Shown here piece by piece: positions 1 to 8,707 of a DNA stretch of 64,000 nucleotides. Every line of letters begins with the position of its first letter. Positions within the stretch are counted from its first letter, which is position 1. Source of the DNA: CAMEON01 sp045602325 (GTDB lineage: Bacteria; Bacillota; Clostridia; Oscillospirales; CAG-272); assembly GCA_045602325.1 (NCBI GenBank), contig JAZSBH010000039.1, positions 1 through 64,000 on the forward strand. The letters are read 5' to 3'. A model generated the notes under the pieces. It was not told the origin of the DNA. It made no database searches and saw only the letters and a program-made list of their open reading frames with translations. A program made the position numbers and the translations under genes.

Positions 1-136
1 CGCTGCATCCTACGGATAGTTCTGTCCGTAGGGTGGCGTGGAAGGACTTTTGACTATCACGGCGCGCGTGCCGAAAAATATTTTGTTTTTCAGTCGAAAA
101 TTGTCAAAAATCACAGATACGGAAAGGGTATTGACT

Positions 137-1291
137 ATGAAAGATTCTCTGTACGGCGAATTGACCGTCATTGGTATGAAGGGCTCCGAGGCTTTTGTGG
201 AGCGCGTGGATAACTACCTGAAGGAGTGGCGTCGCCACGGTGCCGAGGAGACCTACCTGGCACACACCTCTACCCCCCGCTTCGGTTCGGGTGAAGGCAA
301 GGCCATGATCAAGGAATCCATGCGCGGACAGGACGTTTATATCTACTGCGACGTCTTCAACTACGGCGTCACCTATAAGCTTCACGGTATGACCGTCCCC
401 ATGAGTCCCGATGACCACTACGCCGATCTCAAGCGTATCATTGCCGCCATTGGTGGTAAAGCCCGCCGTATCACGGTCATCATGCCCATGCTCTACGAGG
501 GCCGCCAGCATAAGCGCACCTCTCGCGAGTCTCTGGACTGTGCCATCATGCTTCAGGAGCTTGTCAAGATGGGCGTGTCCAATATCATTACCTTTGACGC
601 TCACGATCCTCGCGTGGCCAATGCCATTCCCCTGTCGGGCTTTGACAATGTCATGCCCAACTACCAGATGATCAAGGCTCTGGTCAAGAGCGTTCCCGAT
701 GTCATCATCGACAAGGATCACGTGGTTATGATCTCCCCCGATGAGGGTGCTATGAGCCGTTGTATTGCCTATTCCAACTGCCTGTCCGTGGATATTGGTA
801 TGTTCTATACGCGCCGCGATTATTCCACCATCATCAACGGCAAAAACCCGATCCTGGAGCATAAGTATCTGGGACAGGATCTCAACGGCAAGGATGTCAT
901 CATCGTGGACGATATGATCTCCTCGGGCGGTTCTCTCCTGGATGTTGCTACCCAGCTGAAGCAGGTCTACGGCGCCAAGCGTGTCTTCAATTTCGCCACC
1001 TTCGGTCTCTTCACCGATGGCTTTGCTGCTTTTGACGAGGCCTATGAGAATGGCATCATCGATAAGATCTTCACCACCAACCTGGTCTATCGCAAGCCCG
1101 AGATTCTGGAAAAGCCTTGGTATGTGGAGGTCAATATGGCCAAGTATGTGGCTTATATCATTGATACCCTTAACCACGACGCCACCATCTCCAACCTTCT
1201 GGATCCCAATTCCCGCATCTCCGCCCTGCTGGAAAAGCACCGTGCCGAGCTGGGTGAGCAGGGTCAGATGGCTATGGATTTCACTAAGTGA
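137..1291 (+). CDS. prs: Ribose-phosphate pyrophosphokinase (PRPP synthetase), long clostridial form
   Basis: Makes 5-phosphoribosyl-1-pyrophosphate from ribose 5-phosphate and ATP, the precursor of purines, pyrimidines, histidine and NAD, in the cytosol. The 384-residue protein has the tandem phosphoribosyltransferase-type fold: a histidine/arginine-rich ATP loop (YEGRQHKRTSRES) followed by FDAHDP, and near residue 255 the PRPP loop VIIVDDMISSGGSL. It is longer than the usual ~315-residue enzyme, with extra N- and C-terminal segments as in a clostridial subgroup. The ATG at 137 follows a GGAAAGGG ribosome binding site (121-128); an upstream in-frame start at 38 has no such site. The preceding 136 bases hold a small hairpin (9-30) but no clear promoter, so the gene may be read from beyond the window edge. 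A terminator follows directly. Confidence 0.9.
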   Translation: MKDSLYGELTVIGMKGSEAFVERVDNYLKEWRRHGAEETYLAHTSTPRFGSGEGKAMIKESMRGQDVYIYCDVFNYGVTYKLHGMTVPMSPDDHYADLKRIIAAIGGKARRITVIMPMLYEGRQHKRTSRESLDCAIMLQELVKMGVSNIITFDAHDPRVANAIPLSGFDNVMPNYQMIKALVKSVPDVIIDKDHVVMISPDEGAMSRCIAYSNCLSVDIGMFYTRRDYSTIINGKNPILEHKYLGQDLNGKDVIIVDDMISSGGSLLDVATQLKQVYGAKRVFNFATFGLFTDGFAAFDEAYENGIIDKIFTTNLVYRKPEILEKPWYVEVNMAKYVAYIIDTLNHDATISNLLDPNSRISALLEKHRAELGEQGQMAMDFTK

Positions 1292-1301
1292 TTTGAACCG
1301 A

Positions 1302-1337
1302 GAGACCCTTCCTGCGGGAGGGGTCTCCCTTCTTTTT
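1302..1337 (+). terminator. Rho-independent terminator of prs
   Basis: GAGACCC arm and its complement GGGTCTC enclose a GC-rich loop, followed by CCTTCTTTTTT. It lies 10 bases after the prs stop codon. Confidence 0.8.
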
Positions 1338-1445
1338 TGTGAAATATTCGATTATATAATTGTCAAATTGGGGGTTTATCGGGATATTTTGTTTTGCACC
1401 TTTCTCTCCGTGTCAAGATGAAAGGAGAAGTGCTACGCACTTCAC

Positions 1446-1848
1446 AAAAGAGCGCCACTTAAGGGAGACACCCACGGTGCCTCCCTTGAGAAGCCCACCA
1501 CCTTATCTGCGCGACTCTTTCGCCAGGAGGCGAAAGAGTCTGATTGCGCGCATGGTCGCCAAGACCCGAGAACCCGCACGAACGGCGGAGCGCCGCCCGC
1601 GCGGAACTCGCCCCTCGGCCTCTGCCCCAAAGTCGCTGTTTTCCTTGTCGGGCAAGAGAAAACCTTGGGTAACCACCAAACGGGCAGCCAACCGCGATGT
1701 TGGCGCTCCGCCAACATCGCGGCTATATGGCAAACTGCGACTTGACAGCGTATCAGCCCATTTGCCCACTGGCAAATGGGCACGCAGATGAGGTGGATGG
1801 ATTCCCAAGGAAGGCACCGTGGGTACCTTCCTTCGGTGGCGCTCTTTT
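1446..1848. mobile_element. Non-coding element with 68-bp imperfect terminal inverted repeats
   Basis: Within the 745-bp gap between prs and the M29 peptidase, 1446-1513 and 1781-1848 are inverted copies of each other, matching at about 56 of 68 positions by eye; both outer ends begin AAAAGAGCGCCAC. Inside are perfect hairpins: GACTCTTTCGCC/GGCGAAAGAGTC (1513-1540), a 14-bp stem around CGCGATGTTGGCG (about 1691-1722) and CCCATTTGCC/GGCAAATGGG (about 1757-1780). Just outside the right end a perfect 11-bp palindrome (1852-1862 with 1869-1879) reads ACTTTTCTCTC/GAGAGAAAAGT; a weaker related sequence lies outside the left end near 1400-1430. Frames stay open through the GC-rich core, but none has a good start or a recognisable protein. 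It resembles a MITE-like or REP-cluster element; no transposase is present in the window and the mobilising enzyme is unknown. Confidence 0.6.
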
Positions 1849-1970
1849 GGTACTTTTCTCTCGACATAGAGAGAAAAGTACAGAGAAAGAACCCACCGAT
1901 AAACCCTAATTTGAATATGGGTCAATTACCTGCTTTATTATGAAAATTTTTGCGTTTCTTTGCAAATAAG

Positions 1971-1999
1971 TTGACATTCCTTCCATAATGTGGTATACT
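1971..1999 (+). promoter_or_regulatory. Sigma-A promoter of the M29 aminopeptidase gene
   Basis: TTGACA (1971-1976), 17-bp spacer, TATACT (1994-1999), with TGG just before the -10 box. The gene starts 37 bases downstream. Confidence 0.8.
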
Positions 2000-2036
2000 T
2001 CCTATTGCAGAAAATAATCCGAAAGGAAGCAATATC

Positions 2037-3278
2037 ATGAAAAAAACAACTCTCCGTAATTACGCCCTCCTCCTGGCTGAGTGCGGCGTTGCCATCAAGA
2101 AGGGTGACCCCGTCATCATCCAGGCCTCCCTGGATCAGCCCGAGTTCGTCGCCATGTGCGTGGAGGCCTGCTACAAGCTCGGCGCCTCTCGCGTCATGGT
2201 GGAGTGGAGCTACCAGCCCCTCGCCAAGCTCCATTACCGCTACCGTACTCTGAAGTCCCTGTCTACGGTAGATGACATCGAGCGCGCCAAGCTCCAGTAT
2301 CGCTTGGATCAGAACCCCGCCATGCTCTACCTTATGTCCGACGATCCCGACGGACTCAAGGGCATCAACCAGGAGAAGATGTCCAAGGCCTCCAAGGCTC
2401 GTTTCCCCGTCATCAAGCCCTTCCGCGATGCTATGGACAACAAGTATAAGTGGTGCATCGCCGCCGTCCCCGGTGAGGCTTGGGCCAAGAAGGTTTTCCC
2501 TGGTGTCCGTGCTTCCACCGCTATTGAAAAGCTCTGGAACGCCATCTTGTTTACCTCCCGCGTCATCGACAAGGCAGGGAACGACCTCGACCCCGTGGCC
2601 GAGTGGAAGGCACACAACGAGAGCTTCCGTAGCCGTTGCGAGTATCTCAACAGCCTGCACATCAAGACCTTGGAATATAAATCTGCAAACGGTACCGACT
2701 TCACCGTGGACATGATCCCCGAGGGAATCTTCTGCGGCGGCAGTGAGCACACCCTGGGCGGCGAGGAGTTTAACCCCAACATCCCCTCCGAGGAGATCTT
2801 CACCTCCCCCAAGGCGGGGTGCGCCGAAGGTCTGGTGGTGGCCTCCCTGCCCCTGTCCTACCGGGGCGAGCTCATCGAAAACTTCTCGGTTCGCTTCGAG
2901 GGCGGTAAGGTTGTGGAAGCCAAGGCCGAAAAGGGCGAGGATCTTCTGAAACAGATGGTCTCCATGGACAACGGCGCCGCCATGCTGGGCGAGTGTGCTC
3001 TGGTGCCCTACACATCCCCCATCCGTGAGAGCGGCATCACCTTCTACGAGACTCTCTTCGATGAGAACGCCGCCTGCCATCTGGCTCTGGGCCGCGGCTT
3101 CACCAACTGCGTGAAGGATTACGATAAGTACACCCTGCAGGAGCTTCACGACATGGGCATCAACGAGTCCATGATCCACGTGGACTTCATGATCGGCACC
3201 GAGGATCTGTCGGTCACCGCCGTCACCGAGAGCGGCGAGCGGGTTGCCATCTTTACCGGCGGTAACTGGGCGTTCTGA
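2037..3278 (+). CDS. M29-family aminopeptidase (AmpS/thermophilic metallopeptidase type)
   Basis: Cytosolic metallo-aminopeptidase that releases N-terminal residues from peptides. At 413 residues it matches the family length and shows M29 hallmarks: the N-terminal domain with ALLLAECGVAIKKGDPV, and the C-terminal metal site with ETLFDENAACHLALG and a late IHVDFMIGTEDLSV block; the E...E...H...HxD residues match known two-metal ligands. Start at 2037 is supported by GAAAGGAAG (2021-2029) and a promoter at 1971-1999. It stands alone between two repeat elements. Function assignment is by family; the preferred substrate cannot be read from sequence. Confidence 0.9.
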   Translation: MKKTTLRNYALLLAECGVAIKKGDPVIIQASLDQPEFVAMCVEACYKLGASRVMVEWSYQPLAKLHYRYRTLKSLSTVDDIERAKLQYRLDQNPAMLYLMSDDPDGLKGINQEKMSKASKARFPVIKPFRDAMDNKYKWCIAAVPGEAWAKKVFPGVRASTAIEKLWNAILFTSRVIDKAGNDLDPVAEWKAHNESFRSRCEYLNSLHIKTLEYKSANGTDFTVDMIPEGIFCGGSEHTLGGEEFNPNIPSEEIFTSPKAGCAEGLVVASLPLSYRGELIENFSVRFEGGKVVEAKAEKGEDLLKQMVSMDNGAAMLGECALVPYTSPIRESGITFYETLFDENAACHLALGRGFTNCVKDYDKYTLQELHDMGINESMIHVDFMIGTEDLSVTAVTESGERVAIFTGGNWAF

Positions 3279-3298
3279 TAGACAGCGAGAAGAACGCC

Positions 3299-3377
3299 GG
3301 GGAAAAACTTCTTGAAAGCCTCCTCGCTTTCGCTCGGTTCAAGTTTGCTTTCAGCAAACGTTGCGAAGTTTTTCCCC
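3299..3377. repeat. Palindromic intergenic repeat
   Basis: Perfect 13-bp inverted arms GGGGAAAAACTTC (3299-3311) and GAAGTTTTTCCCC (3365-3377) surround smaller hairpins, including GTTTGCT/AGCAAAC around 3342-3358. It lies 20 bases after the M29 stop. It could act as a terminator or be a dispersed REP-like element; no second copy is seen in this window. Confidence 0.6.
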
Positions 3378-3434
3378 AGACCCCTTTTCAAGAACTAAAA
3401 AAACATATGGACTGTCTGATTATCGGGGGATCAC

Positions 3435-3890
3435 ATGAAAAACAAAAGAATTTTCATATACGGAATCGGGGCACGTTTGTCTTTTCTGTTATCGGCTTTG
3501 CTTATGATTAGCCTGATCGTGTGGGCAGGGATCTATTTGTCTGAGAATGTGATTCTCTACCTCGCACTCGCGTTGATCTATCTCATTGCTTCGACGGCTT
3601 GGACACACGTTCCCGGAATCATGATTCGTCCCGACAAGGATCGGATGATTCTTATGCTCGGCTATACGAAAAAGAATCAACACGAAAGAGAACTCAGTAC
3701 GATTCAACGGATCGATATTGACCGGATGAAAGGTTTCGGCTTCTATTTTATCATTAAACATGAATCGGGATATGTGGAGCAAAAATTATTTCGCTTTGGT
3801 CGATTTTCACTTATTGAAGAGATGCAGTATAAGCGCTTAAAAAGGGAATTGGGAAAATTCAATCAAAGTTTATTTGGCAATTTGGGTTAA
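3435..3890 (+). CDS. Small two-helix membrane protein of unknown function
   Basis: 151 residues. Two hydrophobic segments near the N terminus (about residues 12-31 and 38-58) are followed by a basic soluble tail of some 90 residues (from VPGIMIRPDKDR) whose beta-strand-like pattern resembles bacterial PH-type domains. That arrangement suggests a membrane anchor with a cytoplasmic domain; this is inference and no family is recognised. A GGGGGATC sequence precedes the ATG at 3435. It is followed by a strong terminator, so it is a single-gene unit or the last gene read through the palindrome upstream. Confidence 0.6.
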   Translation: MKNKRIFIYGIGARLSFLLSALLMISLIVWAGIYLSENVILYLALALIYLIASTAWTHVPGIMIRPDKDRMILMLGYTKKNQHERELSTIQRIDIDRMKGFGFYFIIKHESGYVEQKLFRFGRFSLIEEMQYKRLKRELGKFNQSLFGNLG

Positions 3891-3908
3891 GATCAAGTAC
3901 ACCATCAC

Positions 3909-3946
3909 AAAAGCCCCACGGATCACATAAGATCCGTCGGGCTTTT
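3909..3946. terminator. Bidirectional terminator
   Basis: AAAAGCCCCACGGATC pairs with GATCCGTCGGGCTTTTT around a six-base loop. It ends the membrane-protein gene on the + strand and the convergent GH28-like gene on the - strand. Confidence 0.85.
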
Positions 3947-3955
3947 TCTGTTGAG

Positions 3956-5134
3956 TTACTTGATCATTATATTTAGATTCTCCGCCCCGTTCTCGAAGAG
4001 TCCGTACCCGTATCCCCGTGTCTCCTCGCGGAAATCCACGGTGCAGTTTTTGAGGGTCACGGTCAGGGGTACCTTCTCGCTCGGGAGGCAGTAGGCAGGG
4101 TACAGCATCCCCTTGAAGGTCACGTTCTCGAAGGTCATATCCGCGAGATACGCGCCGCTTTCCAGAGGGCCGCCGTCGGCCTTATAGAGCATGAGGCGGT
4201 CTACGGTCTCCACGAGGCAGTTGCGGAATACGTAGTTACCGTAAGGAATCTCCGAGGGAAAATTGGTGCTGGCGAAGTGGTAGATCAAGGCATGGATGTT
4301 GTGCCGCCCCTCGGTGCGGGGAAGCTCCACCCCCTTGCCCTTGACGACCGTCTTGCGGTGGGGGTAGTACCCGGGGCCCCAGACGTGGCAGTTCTCCACC
4401 AGAATATCGTGACCGCCGATGCGGAAGGCCTGGCAGGAGGTGTTGATCTCGCAGTCCTTTACCACCAAGTCCTTGATGTTGATGCCCGCCACGCAGTCGT
4501 CTCCCGTGATGAAGCGGCATTTTTGGATCCGCGTGTGGGTGCAGTGGTGCAGATGGATACCGTCGTGCCCCGCCAGACAGGTCACGTTCTCCATCAGAGT
4601 GTTTTGGCAATTGTCAAGCTGATGCATGAAATTGCCGTTGCGCTTGATGGTGTAGTTCCGCATGGTGATGTTTTCGCAGTTGGTGAAGAACACGCCATGA
4701 GGGCCTCTGAAGCCCTCCTCGCCGTCGGGGTCAAAGCAGTCGCGGCCGTCTATGACCGAATCCTCGCCCTCACCGATGATGGAAATATTTTTCTCGCCGT
4801 AAGCTGAGATCATAGCGCGACGGTACTCCGGCCAAGGCTTGTCCAGATAGTACTGGGTGATCAGCTCCATGTCGGTGCGAAGCTCTACGCCTGCAGGTAC
4901 GGGGAATACCTCATAATCGGTGCATTCCTCGGAGCCCAGAAGCTTTGCTCCTGCCTCCAAATACAAAGTGGTGTTCGACCACATCCGCAGAGCGGCGACG
5001 CAGAAAAAGCCCTTGGGGATGACCACGGTACCGCCGCCCTCGCGGCAAAGGTCAAGGACCCTCTGAATGGCCGCAGTCTGCAGGGTGTCGATATTGGGCA
5101 TCACACCGTAGTCGGTGATCACATAGCGGTTCAT
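3956..5134 (-). CDS. GH28-like polygalacturonase (right-handed parallel beta-helix)
   Basis: A 392-residue beta-helix protein, probably hydrolysing alpha-linked uronic acid or rhamnose/galacturonate oligosaccharides of pectin. It opens with the family's VITDYGVMPNIDTLQTAAIQ and GGGTVVIPKG blocks. The centre has repeated rungs with a GHDGIHLHHC block and TGDDCVAG, equivalent to the catalytic aspartate motifs NTDG and GDDC of GH28. No signal peptide is seen, so it probably acts on oligosaccharides in the cytoplasm. It is divergent from the GH78-like gene and shares its promoter region, which fits a pectin/rhamnogalacturonan role. The DGIHLHHC block departs from the classical motif, so exact activity is uncertain. 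Confidence 0.75.
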   Translation of the reverse strand: MNRYVITDYGVMPNIDTLQTAAIQRVLDLCREGGGTVVIPKGFFCVAALRMWSNTTLYLEAGAKLLGSEECTDYEVFPVPAGVELRTDMELITQYYLDKPWPEYRRAMISAYGEKNISIIGEGEDSVIDGRDCFDPDGEEGFRGPHGVFFTNCENITMRNYTIKRNGNFMHQLDNCQNTLMENVTCLAGHDGIHLHHCTHTRIQKCRFITGDDCVAGINIKDLVVKDCEINTSCQAFRIGGHDILVENCHVWGPGYYPHRKTVVKGKGVELPRTEGRHNIHALIYHFASTNFPSEIPYGNYVFRNCLVETVDRLMLYKADGGPLESGAYLADMTFENVTFKGMLYPAYCLPSEKVPLTVTLKNCTVDFREETRGYGYGLFENGAENLNIMIK

Positions 5135-5162
5135 AAACGCCTCCTGCCTGTTTGTTGAGAAA

Positions 5163-5191
5163 AGTATACCATACTTTCACAAGAAAATCAA
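5163..5191 (-). promoter_or_regulatory. Promoter of the GH28-like gene
   Basis: Reading the - strand: TTGATT (5186-5191), 17-bp spacer ending TGG, TATACT (5163-5168). It lies back to back with the promoter for the GH78-like gene. Confidence 0.7.
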
Positions 5192-5211
5192 TGCATTAGG
5201 GAGAAAATCTA

Positions 5212-5240
5212 TTGCAATTTGCCGCAAAACATGGTATAAT
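5212..5240 (+). promoter_or_regulatory. Promoter of the GH78-like gene
   Basis: TTGCAA (5212-5217), 17-bp spacer ending TGG, TATAAT (5235-5240); the start codon is at 5280 with AAAGGAGAG before it. Confidence 0.8.
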
Positions 5241-5279
5241 ACAAGCAATCTGTTTTCTACTACCGAAAGGAGAGCCATT

Positions 5280-7421
5280 ATGCTGACTCACGATTACACC
5301 TTCCGTGCCGCTACTCCCGTCTGGGAGACCGGGACTGCCCGCGTGATGAACCGCACTGTTTGCTTCGTCGCCACCCTCCCCGCCACCGACAAGCCCGTGA
5401 TCCTGGCCGCCGCCGCGTCCTGCGCCTTTGTCCTCACGGTCAACGGCGTGTACGTCGCCCACGGCCCCGCTCGCTGCTGTCACGGCTATTTCCGTGTGGA
5501 CGAATACGATATTTCCAAGTATTTGACCAAAGAGATCAACACCGTCGCTCTGCGGGTGGCCTCCTACAACGTCAACGCCTTTTCCTACCTCAACCAGCCC
5601 GGCTTCCTCTGCGCTGAGATCGCCGTGGGCGACGAGATCGTTGCTGCCACCGGCAGAGACGGGTTCAAGGCCTATCCCGTTACCGAGCGTGTGACCAAGG
5701 TTCAGCGCTATTCCTTCCAGCGTACCTTCGTGGAGACCTACAAGCTCTCTGAGGGGGCCTTCGATTACGAGGTGAATCCCGAGACCAAGGCCACCCCCGT
5801 GGAGGTGGAGCCCGCCAAGGCAGGTCCCTTCCTCGGCCGCGATATCCCCTACAACGATGACGACGAGGTCTACCCCGTGTCGGTCATCCACCGCGGACAG
5901 GTCTCCTACTCTGAGAAGGAGGGCTACTACAACTCCCGCGAGATCAGCGACATCGGCGCGCACTATCTTGCCTACCGCGAGGAGGAGCTGGACTACGCCT
6001 CCCACCGCGAGGTAGGCAAGTGCGATCCCCACGACCAGGCGGATGTCACCGAGTCCCCCTCCGGGATTGCTCTGGCCGCCGACACCTACGCCGATATTGA
6101 GTTCCCCTGCAACACCACGGGTATTTACGAGTTCGACCTGGAGGCCGAGGGCGACGGTGAGCTGTTCATCATCTTCGACGAGATTTTGCTGGACGGTCAG
6201 GTACGACCCTTCCGTTTGGGTCTGTCCAACATCATCACCGTGATTGCAAAAGCAGGGAAGTATCACCTACAGTGCGCCATGCCCCACGTCATGAAGTACG
6301 CCCGCATCATCGCCAAGGGCGCGGCTATGACGGTCAAGGGTCTGCATCTGCATCACATTGCGTTCCCCCTTTCGGCTATCAATGCCCGCTTTACAAGCGA
6401 CGATGCGGCGATGAAGCACATCTACAACGCCGCTCTGGAGACCTACCGCGCCAACTCGGTGGACATCTACATGGACTGTCCCTCCCGCGAGCGTGCAGGC
6501 TGGCTCTGCGATAGCTTCTTCACCTCCCGCGTGGAGTATGCTCTGACGGGCAAGTCCGCCCTGGAGCGTGCCTTCCTGCAGAACTTCATCCTCCCCGAGA
6601 GCTTTGAATTTATCCCCAAGGGTATGCTTCCTATGTGCTACCCCTCGGATCATTACGACAAGACCTATATCCCCAACTGGGCCATGTGGTATGCCGTGGA
6701 GCTCTGCGAGTACTTTACCCGTACGGGTGACCGCGAGTTCGTGGACGGCGCCAAGGAGAAAATGTACGATCTCATCAACTTCTTTGGGAAGTACGAGAAC
6801 GAATACGGACTCCTGGAGAAGCTGGAGTCTTGGGTGTTCCTGGAGTGGTCCAAGTCCAACGAGTTGACTCAGGACGTTTCCTTCGCCTCCAATATGCTCT
6901 ATGCCTATATGCTGGACGGCCTGGGCAAACTCTATGATGATGCCGCTCTCATCGACAAGGCCGCCGCCCTCCGCAAGGTGATCAACGACCTGTCCATGAC
7001 CGAATCGGGCTTCTACTGCGATAACGCTTACCGCCGTGACGGCAAATTGGTTCTGTCGGGCGAGCGCACCGAGTCCTGCCAGTACTACGCCTTCTTCTGC
7101 GAGGTGGCCACCCCCGAGACCCATCCCGAGCTCTGGAATATTCTGGTGCATGAGTTCGGCTACGACCGCCAGGAGAAGGGTCTATACCCCGAGATCTGGC
7201 CTGCCAACGCCTTTATCGGCAATTACCTGCGTCTCGATCTCCTCGACCGCCATGGCCTGAAGGACGAGCTCTACGACAACATCAAGGGCTACTTCACCTA
7301 CATGGCTGATCAGACGGGTACTCTTTGGGAGCTTGTCGCCAATCAGGCCAGCTGTAACCATGGCTTTGCCTCCCATGTTATCCATTGGATGAATTCCCTG
7401 GGACTGCTGGCTCATGATTGA
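5280..7421 (+). CDS. GH78-like alpha-L-rhamnosidase
   Basis: 713 residues without a signal peptide, so probably cytoplasmic. An N-terminal beta-sandwich region (about 1-340) precedes an (alpha/alpha)6 barrel. The barrel contains DCPSRERAGWLCDSFF near residue 400, the GH78 signature (usually DCPxRxERxGWxGD) that carries the general acid glutamate. Later W-rich segments (IPNWAMWYAVELCEYF, LESWVFLEWSK) fit the aromatic substrate pocket. It would release terminal rhamnose from pectin-derived or flavonoid-like substrates. The neighbouring divergent GH28-like enzyme suggests joint handling of rhamnogalacturonan fragments. Its stop lies 10 bases upstream of the next gene. Confidence 0.8.
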   Translation: MLTHDYTFRAATPVWETGTARVMNRTVCFVATLPATDKPVILAAAASCAFVLTVNGVYVAHGPARCCHGYFRVDEYDISKYLTKEINTVALRVASYNVNAFSYLNQPGFLCAEIAVGDEIVAATGRDGFKAYPVTERVTKVQRYSFQRTFVETYKLSEGAFDYEVNPETKATPVEVEPAKAGPFLGRDIPYNDDDEVYPVSVIHRGQVSYSEKEGYYNSREISDIGAHYLAYREEELDYASHREVGKCDPHDQADVTESPSGIALAADTYADIEFPCNTTGIYEFDLEAEGDGELFIIFDEILLDGQVRPFRLGLSNIITVIAKAGKYHLQCAMPHVMKYARIIAKGAAMTVKGLHLHHIAFPLSAINARFTSDDAAMKHIYNAALETYRANSVDIYMDCPSRERAGWLCDSFFTSRVEYALTGKSALERAFLQNFILPESFEFIPKGMLPMCYPSDHYDKTYIPNWAMWYAVELCEYFTRTGDREFVDGAKEKMYDLINFFGKYENEYGLLEKLESWVFLEWSKSNELTQDVSFASNMLYAYMLDGLGKLYDDAALIDKAAALRKVINDLSMTESGFYCDNAYRRDGKLVLSGERTESCQYYAFFCEVATPETHPELWNILVHEFGYDRQEKGLYPEIWPANAFIGNYLRLDLLDRHGLKDELYDNIKGYFTYMADQTGTLWELVANQASCNHGFASHVIHWMNSLGLLAHD

Positions 7422-7431
7422 GGAGTCTGAT

Positions 7432-7980
7432 ATGACGAAAGAAACCAAGCAAAAGCCCGCCCTCTTTGCCCTGCGCGCGGTGATCGCTTTTGTCCTGCTG
7501 GGGGGGCTCCTCGCCGTTTTGTACTGGTGGGGCTTCAACTCTTACCGTGACGTAGCCGAATGGGGAGAGCCGGGCAACCACGAAGCCTTTGTTTACAACG
7601 GCGAGACCTACTATCGTTCCGGTGTAATCGGCAAGCGCGGACTGACCTTGAAAAAATACCCCATAGATAAGATCTTGGGGCAGGTCAAGGACGACGAAAC
7701 TCCCGTAGTTACCGAGCCGGTCACGGTGCCTGAAACCGAGACCGAGGAAGAAACGGATCCTTTGGACACGGAATTTCTAGAGGAGATCGAAACCCTTCCG
7801 GAATCGGTGATCCCTCCTGCAGGTGCCGAATTTTTCGAGGGGAAGGGGCACGCCTATATCCTGTACAGTGTGAAGGATAATGAAGATTTCCTCCTGCTTT
7901 TGGAAGCCGACGGCGAATACTACCTTTACTACCGCGAGGGGGCCAAGGATCCTCTGGCACCGGATTCGGCCGACGAATGA
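7432..7980 (+). CDS. Single-pass membrane protein of unknown function
   Basis: 182 residues from the ATG at 7432, which follows GAGGAG at 7420-7425; an in-frame ATG at 7414 overlaps the upstream stop but lacks a good ribosome site. One transmembrane helix (about residues 10-33, ending LYWWGF) is followed by an extracellular region with an acidic Thr/Glu-rich linker (about 95-125). No family recognised. Close spacing after the GH78-like gene suggests co-transcription and translational coupling. Confidence 0.65.
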   Translation: MTKETKQKPALFALRAVIAFVLLGGLLAVLYWWGFNSYRDVAEWGEPGNHEAFVYNGETYYRSGVIGKRGLTLKKYPIDKILGQVKDDETPVVTEPVTVPETETEEETDPLDTEFLEEIETLPESVIPPAGAEFFEGKGHAYILYSVKDNEDFLLLLEADGEYYLYYREGAKDPLAPDSADE

Positions 7981-7986
7981 CCCTTC

Positions 7987-8021
7987 GGGTGGTTCACAAA
8001 ACCGTGAGCCACCCGATTTTT
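7987..8021 (+). terminator. Terminator after the rhamnosidase operon
   Basis: GGGTGGTTCAC pairs with GTGAGCCACCC (one G-U pair) and is followed by GATTTTT. Confidence 0.8.
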
Positions 8022-8039
8022 AACTTTTTTCTGTACCGA

Positions 8040-8066
8040 TGTAACGTTTACCTGTTCCCATACGAC
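8040..8066 (+). promoter_or_regulatory. Candidate ECF-type autoregulated promoter
   Basis: TGTAAC (8040-8045), 17 bases, CGAC (8063-8066), resembling the -35 AAC and -10 CGTC logic of ECF promoters. No sigma-A promoter is evident upstream of 8101. This is a motif guess. Confidence 0.3.
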
Positions 8067-8100
8067 ATAATGGATGAGATCTCAAAACAGGAGGTAAGTC

Positions 8101-8682
8101 ATGAGACGTATATATGACAAGTCCGCTCCGGAGGATGCCGAAATTGTGGAAATGATTTGGCGGCGCTCCGAGGAAGGACTGTCCTGGGTAGAACGTAAAT
8201 ACAGACATCTCTGCTACCGCATCGCCATGAATCTGCTTGGACAGCATGAGGATGCCGAGGAGTGTGTCAACGACGTCTATCTGGCCGTTTGGGATACCAT
8301 TCCGCCCAACCGCCCCGACTCCCTCATGGCGTACGTAGGAAAAGTGACCCGTAATATAGCGGTGAACTGCCTCCGAAAAAGGGAAGCATCCAAACGCAAG
8401 TGCGGCGGTACCATTCTGCTCGACGAGCTTTCGGAGTGCCTCCCCGATACCAATGCACCCGACCCCGCTGACGATCTGACTCTGCGTGACGCACTGGAAA
8501 CCTTCCTGATAGCACTCCCTGCCGAGGATCGAACCATCATGCTCCGGCGCTACTTCGATGGCGATCCCATTGAGGAGATCGCGCGGGACGTGGGATTACG
8601 GGCAGGGACTGTTCGTGTCCGTCTGCACCGTTTGCGTGAGCGGTTGCGGGAGCATCTGGAATCCAATGGAATTTCCCTGTAA
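8101..8682 (+). CDS. ECF-family RNA polymerase sigma factor
   Basis: 193-residue group 4 sigma factor that directs RNA polymerase to stress-type promoters. Region 2 holds HEDAEECVNDVYLAVW, the core-binding and -10 recognising helices; a short linker with ELSECLPDT follows; region 4 carries a helix-turn-helix (ARDVGLRAGTVRVRLHRLRERL). The ATG at 8101 follows GGAGG. The next gene begins 25 bases later and encodes a membrane protein with a cytoplasmic N terminus, which is the usual place of the anti-sigma partner. A second sigma factor with the same EECVND and SECLPDT blocks lies at 39405-39962. Confidence 0.88.
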   Translation: MRRIYDKSAPEDAEIVEMIWRRSEEGLSWVERKYRHLCYRIAMNLLGQHEDAEECVNDVYLAVWDTIPPNRPDSLMAYVGKVTRNIAVNCLRKREASKRKCGGTILLDELSECLPDTNAPDPADDLTLRDALETFLIALPAEDRTIMLRRYFDGDPIEEIARDVGLRAGTVRVRLHRLRERLREHLESNGISL

Positions 8683-8707
8683 CATTCACACAGAAAGGAG
8701 TTATCCT

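Noticed and set aside
1442..1925. Overlapping open frames in the intergenic element
   Set aside because: They lie inside hairpins and inverted repeats, lack ribosome sites and resemble no family.
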